From positions 124,001-188,000 of the forward strand of contig JAPZLL010000012.1 of assembly GCA_036250225.1 (NCBI GenBank): a DNA stretch of 64,000 nucleotides. Reading direction: 5' to 3'. The translations under genes were made by a program, and so were the position numbers. Shown here in pieces: positions 56,561 through 64,000 of the stretch. This stretch comes from Cercophora sp. LCS_1 (Eukaryota > Ascomycota > Sordariomycetes > Sordariales > Lasiosphaeriaceae). A model generated the notes under the pieces. The model did no database searches. It worked only from the letters and a program-made list of their open reading frames with translations, and had not been told where the DNA came from. Position 1 is the first letter of the stretch, and each line of letters opens with the position of its first letter.

Positions 56561-59500
56561 ATGGGCCAGCAAGTAAGTCCCATATCTTTCACTCTTCGTC
56601 TTCAACTTTTTTCTCACTCCGCTGACACCATGCTCAAGTCTCAATCTGCTGCCCCCTTGCGGCTTAACCATGTCCTGAATCCAATTACAGCACTAGAGGA
56701 GTATACCGAACACGCGGGTGAGCGGTACATCCTCGCTGCTGAGGATGGCTGGCTCAAAGTCTACTCTCTCAGAACCGACACGCTGCTTGGTCAAATGAGA
56801 ATCTTCGGGTCCCAATCCATCCATGGGATATATGTGCCCGAGAGCGCTGGCCAAATCGACTACATTCTTTTATGGGGTGGCCACTCCGTGACACTGTTAC
56901 CAGAATCTTCCCTCTGTGATCTGCTCAAAGGCAACACACCCCCATCACCAGAGGAACTCAAGGGCCCGGACTGGATTTACGACGGCATTCTTTTCTCAAA
57001 CCAAGGTCCCGAAGGCGCTCTCATCACAGCCCATAACGAGGTATTACCGATTATCCCAGGAAAAGACGGGAGGCCTTTCTCATTCGGCCCTTTGACATCT
57101 CCTTCCAGGCCCATTCTTTACTCGGCGAATCTGTGTTTGCTTACCCCTGAAACCGTCTTGGTTGCTGGCGGGACAGTCTTTGGCGAGATTATCGTCTGGA
57201 AATACCACTTGGACTCCTCTAGAGCTTCCCAGTGGGAACTCCTCTACGTTTTCACTGGCCACGAAGGATCCATATTCGGTGTCTCTATATCACCCGACCT
57301 CGAGGTGGCCCCAGATACCAAGGTCAGACTGCTTGCAAGTTGCAGCGATGATAGGACAGTCCGCGTCTGGGACATTACAGATTATTCCCAGACCACAGTT
57401 TCTGATGGCTTGCCACAAATAGCGGCGTTGGCAGAGGCCAGGGAGACAGGTTTCGGAGGAAACTCCGAGGCAACAGCTGGCAACAAGAAAGACTCACTCC
57501 GTTGTGTAGCTACTGCCATGGGCCACATCTCTAGAATATGGCACGTCAAGTTTGAGAGCCGGACAGAGCAACAGACCCAGCAATATGCACCCGTTGTTGT
57601 GTATTCCTTTGGGGAGGACTGCTCGAGGCAAAAGTGGGAGCTGGACCTGGATCTACCCACATCACGAGACACACTTAACACCACCCCCAACGGCACGGCC
57701 ACTAGTGTCGTGACTTCTCCAGCTCGCTTGTCGGGTACCCTTCGTCACATAAACCAGAGCACCTGCCACAACGGGAAAAATATCTGGTCGGCACTGGTGT
57801 CAAGGAAAACTTCGTCTTCGCTTGTCATGTCCGGCGGAGCGGACAGCAAGATCGTGGCCTCTGCTCGGTCAAGAACTAGTCAGGATGAGATTGATCTGAA
57901 CCTCACTTTTGATGAGTTCACACAGGCTCTTCGCGAGCTTTCTCTCGGTGACCATCCCAAACGACCCGCGACAACAGTCAAGAATGGCTTCAATCGGTAT
58001 GCCTTTATGTCGCAAAATAAGCTTCTTATGACATCAACATCTGGGGAACTATTCCTCGGGACCCTGGGGAGTCCCATTTTGTGGAAGAAGGTGGAAGTTT
58101 CAGAGGCCATCCAGGCTGGACTCGGCGCTTTCCAAGTCATCAGGAGTCCCATAGAAGGCACGGCGTTCATCGGGAGTGCGCCTGGGAAGGTCTACCTATA
58201 TACCGAACCTCTTGGCATCAAAGAGTTGGCACAATACCAGTCAAAAATCACAGACATCGTTCGTTTGGGAGGACGTGATCAGCGACAACAACAAACCGTC
58301 ATTGTCACCGTCCTCGGCCAGGACCACGCACACATTCTCAGCTACGATACCAAGACCGGGGAAGCATGCCAAGACCCAAGGCTACTCCATTTCGACAAAG
58401 ACTACTCATGCTACATCCTCACCTCGGCCGCCTACTGCGGCGACAAACTCATCCTGGGCTCAAGGGTAGGCGTCTTGTCACTCTACACAGAAACCTCCAA
58501 CGCATTCACCATGATCCACTCGCGCAAAGACTGCAAAACCAAGGATGCCATCACCAGCATTCTCCCCCTACCCGGAAGCACAACCTCCTTCCTAACAACC
58601 GGTCGAGACGGCAAATACCGCGTCTACACCATCACCACACCAACCCCCTCATCACCAACAATGGTCCTCCAGCACGAAATCTCCCCACCCCTCAGCATAA
58701 TCGAGGGCGCCATCTTCTCCAAAAGCCCCCAAACCAACACCCTCGACCTCATCTTCCACGGCTTCCGCGGCAAAAGTTTCATCGCCTGGAATGAAACCCG
58801 GTGCGACGAACTAGCCAACATCAACTGCGGCAACCCCCACCGTCCCTTCAGCTACATCTCGTCCCCGACCGACCCGGGCAAACTCGTCTTCGTCTTCACC
58901 CTCTCTGGCCAGATGCGCCTACACGCGCAATCCAAACCCCCGTTGCGAACCCTCAAACAAGGCGGCCATGGCCGTGAGATCCGCGCTGTAGCAGCCTCAG
59001 CTTCATCCAAATACATCGCTACCGCAGCCGAAGACACTACCATCCGTATCTGGCAGTATGCCGATGATACCAGCGACCCTAGACTCCGCGGTTTCAAGTC
59101 CCTCGCTGTGCTGGAGAAGCATTCAGCGGGTATCCAGGCCCTCCAGTGGCACGGCGATGAGTATCTCATCAGCAGCGCGGGCAACGAGGAGTTTTATATC
59201 TGGCATGTTACACGGTTTGAGTCAGAGTATCAGGGGCTCGCGGTGGTTTGCGAGGCTGGGTATCTTGATCGGAGTCCGGATGGAGATTTGAGGATTATGA
59301 ATTTTGATGTGCAAGGGTGGAAGGACGACAACGGGATGTTGATTACCATGGTGTTGTCCAATTCGACAGTGAGGTCATATCGCTATTCAAAGATGGGTGG
59401 GTTTGGTCTTTTAGGGGTCGGAAGGTATACTGGGGCGTGTTTGACGCAGGTGAGACACTTGAGGGTTGATGAGGGGGAGGGAATTTGGGTGGTGACTGCT

Positions 59501-59974
59501 TCGACGGATGGGCTCGTCAGTGTGTGGAAGTTGGAAGGGACCGAGTATGGGCTGGGTTTGGTGACGAGGGTGCATCAGAGTTCGATCAAGAGTATGGATT
59601 TGTTTGTGGAAGGGGACAGGTGGTCGGTTGTTTGTGGAGGTGACGATAACGCACTAGCATTCTTGGATCTCGAATGGAATGGGGTCAGCTTCGTGGTGGT
59701 GGGCAAGTCGAGGGTCAGGAGTGCGCATGCGGCGGCCGTGACGGGTCTCAAGGTGCTCCGTGGGGGTGATGGGGTCGTTGAGGTGGCGACGGTTAGTAAC
59801 GACCAGCGTGCGAAGGTGTGGAGGGCGAGTCGACGGGGAGATGGCACGGAGGGTGTCAGCGTGGCGTTGCTTGCGAACGAGTACAGCTCTATTGCGGATG
59901 CCGGGGACCTCGAAGTTATTGCCCCTGGGAGGTTGATGGTTGGAGGTGTGGGCATGGAGGTTTGGGAAGTATAG
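56561..59974 (+). CDS. WD40-repeat protein, WDR6/Rtt10 (Trm734)-like
   Basis: Large WD40 protein of up to 1137 residues. Yeast Rtt10/Trm734 and human WDR6 partner Trm7/FTSJ1 in 2'-O-methylation of tRNA wobble position 34. Recognised from the N-terminus RLNHVLNPITALEEY...RYILAAEDGWLKVYSL, from VLVAGGTVFGEIIVWKYHLD and FTGHEGSIFGVSISPDLEVA, and from the C-terminal propellers (HGREIRAVAASASSKYIATA, GIQALQWHGDEYLISSAGNE, HAAAVTGLKVLRGGDGVVEV). The start is ambiguous. ATG 56561 can be read through (MGQQVSPISF), or spliced from GTAAGT at 56573 to an AG at 56638 giving MGQQSQSAAPLRLNH, or translation may begin at ATG 56630 (MLKSQSAAPLR). The splice form looks cleanest. It is divergent from rrf1. Confidence 0.88.
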   Translation: MGQQVSPISFTLRLQLFSHSADTMLKSQSAAPLRLNHVLNPITALEEYTEHAGERYILAAEDGWLKVYSLRTDTLLGQMRIFGSQSIHGIYVPESAGQIDYILLWGGHSVTLLPESSLCDLLKGNTPPSPEELKGPDWIYDGILFSNQGPEGALITAHNEVLPIIPGKDGRPFSFGPLTSPSRPILYSANLCLLTPETVLVAGGTVFGEIIVWKYHLDSSRASQWELLYVFTGHEGSIFGVSISPDLEVAPDTKVRLLASCSDDRTVRVWDITDYSQTTVSDGLPQIAALAEARETGFGGNSEATAGNKKDSLRCVATAMGHISRIWHVKFESRTEQQTQQYAPVVVYSFGEDCSRQKWELDLDLPTSRDTLNTTPNGTATSVVTSPARLSGTLRHINQSTCHNGKNIWSALVSRKTSSSLVMSGGADSKIVASARSRTSQDEIDLNLTFDEFTQALRELSLGDHPKRPATTVKNGFNRYAFMSQNKLLMTSTSGELFLGTLGSPILWKKVEVSEAIQAGLGAFQVIRSPIEGTAFIGSAPGKVYLYTEPLGIKELAQYQSKITDIVRLGGRDQRQQQTVIVTVLGQDHAHILSYDTKTGEACQDPRLLHFDKDYSCYILTSAAYCGDKLILGSRVGVLSLYTETSNAFTMIHSRKDCKTKDAITSILPLPGSTTSFLTTGRDGKYRVYTITTPTPSSPTMVLQHEISPPLSIIEGAIFSKSPQTNTLDLIFHGFRGKSFIAWNETRCDELANINCGNPHRPFSYISSPTDPGKLVFVFTLSGQMRLHAQSKPPLRTLKQGGHGREIRAVAASASSKYIATAAEDTTIRIWQYADDTSDPRLRGFKSLAVLEKHSAGIQALQWHGDEYLISSAGNEEFYIWHVTRFESEYQGLAVVCEAGYLDRSPDGDLRIMNFDVQGWKDDNGMLITMVLSNSTVRSYRYSKMGGFGLLGVGRYTGACLTQVRHLRVDEGEGIWVVTASTDGLVSVWKLEGTEYGLGLVTRVHQSSIKSMDLFVEGDRWSVVCGGDDNALAFLDLEWNGVSFVVVGKSRVRSAHAAAVTGLKVLRGGDGVVEVATVSNDQRAKVWRASRRGDGTEGVSVALLANEYSSIADAGDLEVIAPGRLMVGGVGMEVWEV

Positions 59975-61462
59975 TGCAAAAGGGGGATGAGAGTATACAT
60001 TGGACTTGTTTTCACTTGGGAACGGAGAAAATAGCGTAGAGACGTGGAAAAAGAGTTGTTTCCAGCCGATGAACAACTTTGCAGACTGCAATCAGGGGCA
60101 CCACATCCCGTTTGGCCAAGCAACTTTACCTCGCTCGAGGGATCATCACAAACAATTGATCATCGCCGCCGCTAGCAACCAAAAAGAGAAACCATCATCA
60201 GCAATAGCTGGAATCGCAAAAATGAAGTTGTTGGAAAAGTGCAAAAATAACTGATCCTGGCAGGGATCGAACCTGCGGCCCTTTGCGTTGCAAGATTTAC
60301 AAGTGAACAGCTTGTAAAGCAAATGTGATAACCACTACACCACAGGACCTGTTGACCGATGATTGGAGGACCCAAAAGAGCAGCTTAGATAGGTGGTGGA
60401 CACAACCTCCACCACTGCTCCACAGCATCGATCCACCTCAACCGACCGAGTAAAGTTTGTGAGATTGTTTTTTTTCTTCTACCCAATATCAAATTGCAAC
60501 GGCATTCGACCTACACGCAAAGGACAACTTAGAGCGTGGTTACGCTTCCGGGTTGACGTTGAAAGGGGCAACTGCAACTCCTATCTCATCCATGCCGCAA
60601 TCATGACACTCCATCACCCAAAGTGATCAGCTTGACCACCACATTGCAACTTTTAAGTGCCAAACCCCACAAGTCATATCAGACCCAATCATTGAGCACA
60701 GCCTGCACTACAACCTGCGTTTAGACAAACTCATTGCCCATGGACAAGGAAGCATTCCTCATCCTAATAATTTCCCCCAGGTGCTATATATGTCACCGCC
60801 GTCACCGCGCCTAACCAGCCCGTTATGTAGTAGCCATGGACGCGATCCAGACCACAGCGGCGGCGGTAAAGGGAGCTTCCGTCAGCTCATCAATCGGAGG
60901 TCGGACTGTGTGCACAGTGCACTGCATGAGCGGGTAAGCTGACGGGCGAAGGAACCTTGTCAACAGAAACCCAATCGAGGGCCTGCATGTGATGCGAAGG
61001 AACGAATCTGACCTGACAGAGTGAGTGGTTGGTCGCCGGGCTGCGTTGTCAGGCTGAGAGGATGCGATTCCCAGCTTTCGGAACTCAAAGTTGGGAACTC
61101 CGTCTGATGAGATCTTGTGGGCTGGGTTGGGAGAAATGATGCTCACGAGTCACAGAAACTGAAAGGCAGGATTCAATAGTCATTCAGCGTTACGTCAAAT
61201 TCCAATATCGCGTCCTCTAAATCATCCACGACCCGCAACGGGTATCGTTCCCAAAATCATGAGTCGGCGATCAGTCGCTCGCCTTCCGCCCGCTTGCAAT
61301 AACACTTGGAACATAACCATTTTCTTCCAATTACCCGGATACCCCACCAACGCCGTCTGAATGCATGTAGTGTTGACAATAAACCTGAAACATGTAGAAC
61401 CACCGAGCAATCAGATCCGCTTGCCGTAGAACCACCAATCGGTGTGCGATGTTGTTGTTGAC
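59975..61462. other. Intergenic region with tRNA-Val
   Basis: About 1.5 kb between the convergent WDR6-like and PalI/SUR7-like genes. The tRNA at 60252-60349 is the only feature supported. Confidence 0.5.
60252..60349 (-). tRNA. tRNA-Val (anticodon UAC) with 25-nt intron
   Basis: A complete cloverleaf can be drawn on the minus strand: acceptor GGTCCTG / CAGGATC (one G-T pair), D arm in TGGTGTAGTGGTTATCAC, anticodon stem TTTGC/GCAAA, loop TTTACA[intron]C, variable GGGCC, T arm GCAGG-TTCGATC-CCTGC and discriminator A. The anticodon is TAC (UAC), valine. The intron 60312-60288 follows position 37, the standard site. A T5 terminator is at 60247-60243. All conserved positions are normal. Confidence 0.95.
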
Positions 61463-62464
61463 TTAAGAGCGAGCGTGCGAGTAAGGCTCGTAGGCAAGAT
61501 CGCGCTGGGGTTGGTTGTGGCTGGGGGCGCCCGACGAGTACGGCTGCGAAAAGCGGTTGCTCTGGTAGCCGTTCTGGTCGCCGATGGGCTGATAAGGACC
61601 GGAGCCCATGAGCTTCTCGCCATCGGATCCGCGGTTCTTGCGGCTGCGGCCAGAGGAGCGGTCGGGGGCGCAGCAGCAGATGGTAAAGAGCCAGAAGAAG
61701 CCGGCCGCAAGGGCGAAAGCGGCAGAGATCCAGACGGCAGCGAGGAACTTGGTGTTAAAGTCACCTCCAACGCCGTAGAACCTGGCAGTGCCCTCGACAG
61801 CGCCGACAATAACGACCGAGGTGGCAGTCGCGAGACCAGCGGCACCACAGACAGCGACAGCTGCAACCGCAGAAACCAGCCAGGTAATGCAGGAGAAGGC
61901 GCGGCTGCAGTTAGCAAAGATGCCGAAGAACAGCTGAACCGCAAGCGCCACATAGGCGATGATGAAGACGATCTGCGTCCAGCGGGAGACGGTGCCGAAT
62001 GCCTCAACTGCGTCGGTAATAGCTTGCGGGAGGGTAATGTTCTGGCCGGTAAGGGTGATCAGGTGCTTGATATCGCCCGTGGTCTCGTTGAGCGCATGCT
62101 CGGCCCAGTTGAAGGCAGGCTTGGTGCAGTCGCGCGATCCATTCTTGGGGGTGTAGCAGTAGCCCCAGAGACCAACGTCGTAGAGGTCGTAGAGACCAAG
62201 GTCGGCGGCCGTGATGTTGCCCGAGCCCGAGCCGCTGTTGCTGCCAGTCGTCTCCGAGATGAGGTTGGGGTCGTGGAACTGCCTCGAGTTGATTAGGTTG
62301 CTGACGGTTAAGGGCGAAATCGAGAGGTCGGTCGTGTTCACTCGGAACATGTACAACGACTTGTCGGCAACCCCCGCAAGACCAGCAACCAGCAATGCTA
62401 TCAACGAGGCCACCGTGAGTGCGAATGGCAGCAGCACGCACACGAACCTCCCAAAGTTGGCCAT
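61463..62464 (-). CDS. SUR7/PalI family plasma-membrane protein
   Basis: Single-exon gene, 333 residues. The N-terminal helix GRFVCVLLPFALTVASLIAL LVAGLAG starts at about residue 5 and is followed by an extracellular part of about 140 residues. That part holds the conserved VGLWGYCYTPKNGSRDCTKP (two Cys) and N-glycosylation sites such as NTT, NIT and NET. Three more membrane helices follow (about 165-187, 195-218, 245-270: IVFIIAYVALAVQLFFGIF, ITWLVSAVAAVAVCGAAGL, FLAAVWISAAFALAAGFFWL). The cytosolic C-terminus of 60 residues is rich in Ser, Gln, Tyr and Arg. The Cys pair and four-helix plan are those of SUR7/PalI (Rim9) proteins, which sit at eisosomes or act in ambient-pH sensing. Which of the two is not decidable from sequence. 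The 62464 start is the only family-like ATG. Confidence 0.9.
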   Translation of the reverse strand: MANFGRFVCVLLPFALTVASLIALLVAGLAGVADKSLYMFRVNTTDLSISPLTVSNLINSRQFHDPNLISETTGSNSGSGSGNITAADLGLYDLYDVGLWGYCYTPKNGSRDCTKPAFNWAEHALNETTGDIKHLITLTGQNITLPQAITDAVEAFGTVSRWTQIVFIIAYVALAVQLFFGIFANCSRAFSCITWLVSAVAAVAVCGAAGLATATSVVIVGAVEGTARFYGVGGDFNTKFLAAVWISAAFALAAGFFWLFTICCCAPDRSSGRSRKNRGSDGEKLMGSGPYQPIGDQNGYQSNRFSQPYSSGAPSHNQPQRDLAYEPYSHARS

Positions 62465-64000
62465 TTTCGCGCTTTCGGGTCGTCGATCAAGGGACGGGAG
62501 TGGGTAGGTTTTAGGAGCGAATGGTTCGGCCTAAAGGTAGGTTTAAGGTTACCTTTAGGGTCGGTCGGGTGCCTTCAGCGAGTGAACTGGGGAGGTCGTT
62601 GGTGTGCGAAATACGTAGGAGGATGACGGAACAGGAGGACAGAGAGGTGAGCTGCAGATAAATAAGAACGAGAATAAACCCCAGCTCAATGCGCCTTTTG
62701 CTGACCTTATTCTGCGAGCGCAAGACCACGAGCTGCGGTCGGGGCTAGCAAAGGCTGTGCTGTTCGGTGGCGCAATCCCGCCTTCCTGCGTTGCCCGCAG
62801 CCCGCAGACGTAAGGGGCCCACTGCCGTCCCGGGGCTCAGCCCACTGAATTCGCACTGGGCAAGCTTCGCGTCGGGTTGGCTGTGGTCCCCTCCTCCAGA
62901 CCCTTCTGACGGCCTCCTATGCCAAGAGCTGCCCACAACACCAGCCGTGCGACGCGTGTCAACCGTGCTTCGACACCGAACGCACAGTGGCTGATCCCTT
63001 CGTAGACAAGCAAACCCACGGCTTTGCGTGTCACTTTCACTTGCACCCGATGGTTGTCATCCGTTCGACACGCAATGGTAGCGAGCTTGGGTTGCAAGAA
63101 CTCTCACAGCGCATCAACGAAATTGCAGATCCCGGGGCGCGCCACAGGAGTGACAGGGTGCTGGCTTCCCCGTCGGAGGATCAGAAACGGCAAGCATCAC
63201 GATGCATGGCGGCCGAAGCCCTACCAACATCCCTTTCGGTCTGGCTTTGTGTTCTTCTGGCCCAGACCATGTAGATGGGATGCATAGAAGGCTCATTGAT
63301 GTCGTGTTGTTCTGTCAAACAACTGTTTTCTGACATTTCTTTCATCGCTACTGGCGCTTGAGTAAACCTCGTTTGTTCGTAAACGTAGTTCGACTTCCAA
63401 AGCCATTTTTGAATGCCCCACCCGAGCCCGATGAGGTCAGACTGAAACCCCGATCCTGGACGCTAGGCTGCAGCATTGGACCCTGAAGACCAGAAGCCCG
63501 AACCCTCTCGACTGCCAACCAAGGAGCTTGCCTGGCCTGCCGGATGCATTGTTGTGCGAGAGTCGATAACCGGCGGGGACAATGGGCCACTGAATCTCCA
63601 CCGCGACGGGCAAATGGCGGTTGAGTGGAATGATCAATTGGGAAAGAAAAAAGGTTGACAGGATCTGAAACCATTCGTGGCGGGCGGGGGGGGACGCGTT
63701 GAGATGCAGCTGCCAAGATAGCCGGGATGAGACTGGAATGGGGCTGAGCAGTTGGATCATCGTGGTGGGCTTGGTGTGTACAGTTAAAATATAGTTCCCG
63801 CAGAAAAAGACACTGATGAAACACATTTTCTGTGGTCCTCGCCCCTGATGTGGTGGCGGGGAGACCTTTTCGGGTCTAAAATTAGCGTGCCAGCTGGGCC
63901 TTCCAGCGTATCTGGGTCCAAGATGGCGGGATTTAGAGGTGGGGCGGCAGAGCGACACAATGGTGCCATGATGTCGCTCCGAAGATGCAGCATCTTGTCA
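62465..64000. other. Right-edge intergenic region
   Basis: About 1.5 kb after the SUR7-like start codon, including its promoter. Frames up to 173 codons are seen but show no family motif or splice partner. A gene just beyond the window is possible; nothing is claimed. Confidence 0.5.

Noticed and set aside
61442..62296. 284-codon plus-strand open frame
   Set aside because: Antisense shadow of the GC-rich SUR7/PalI-like gene; composition (Val/Ala/Gly/Arg) is typical of such shadows.
1..64000. CRISPR arrays, rRNA, prophage or bacterial operons
   Set aside because: No spaced direct repeats, rRNA sequence or Shine-Dalgarno-led gene strings; splice structure shows a eukaryote.

Overview
The window looks like nuclear DNA of a filamentous ascomycete, most likely a Sordariomycete. 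Reasons: GC-rich coding sequence, many short introns (about 45-70 nt, mostly GTAAGT...AG), a Zn(II)2Cys6 regulator, an EPR-1-type BAH-PHD protein, PalI/SUR7 and NmrA-like proteins, an intron-containing tRNA and long gene-free spacers. The organism assignment is inference from gene content; no species is claimed. I see no bacterial, viral or intact transposon genes and no biosynthetic cluster. All gene models were built by eye, by joining open reading frames at GT-AG (once GC-AG) borders that keep the frame and restore family motifs.

Left part (1-13 kb): the 5' half of lys1 (saccharopine dehydrogenase, minus) leaves the window on the left. It is divergent from a Zn2Cys6 transcription factor; a TGAGTCA (CPC-1/Gcn4-type) site and a TATA box lie before lys1. 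Next come an AAA ATPase with an acidic tail, a large disordered basic protein of unknown function on the minus strand, and a fumarylacetoacetate-hydrolase-fold enzyme.

Middle part (13-39 kb): an RBR-type RING E3 ligase with a long coiled coil, a small DUF3602-like GRGGAGN protein, the vacuolar effluxer ATG22, an EPR-1-like BAH-PHD protein, an NmrA-like oxidoreductase, a tRNA-like Pol III unit, a 1266-residue sterol glucosyltransferase carrying a VPS13-like glycine-rich segment and an array of ubiquitin-interacting motifs, a mitochondrial phosphate carrier, a CBS-domain protein, a small conserved protein of unknown function and an extended SDR (3-beta-HSD-like).

Right part (39-64 kb): 3.3 kb without a visible gene, then a divergent pair CAP2 / ALG12 with a telomere-repeat-like box between them, a second tRNA-like element, a GH3 beta-glucosidase with a PA14 insert and no signal peptide, 4 kb without a visible gene, a mitochondrial RGG-rich protein convergent with mitochondrial ribosome recycling factor, which is divergent from a WDR6/Rtt10-like tRNA-modification partner across a promoter with opposed telomere-repeat boxes, then an intron-containing tRNA-Val(UAC), and a PalI/SUR7-family membrane protein.

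Most genes are housekeeping and unlinked in function. Two loose themes are visible: mitochondrial and translation genes at 53-60 kb, and membrane, ubiquitin or vacuole functions at 13-33 kb. The most unusual candidate is the sterol glucosyltransferase with at least six UIM-like helices.
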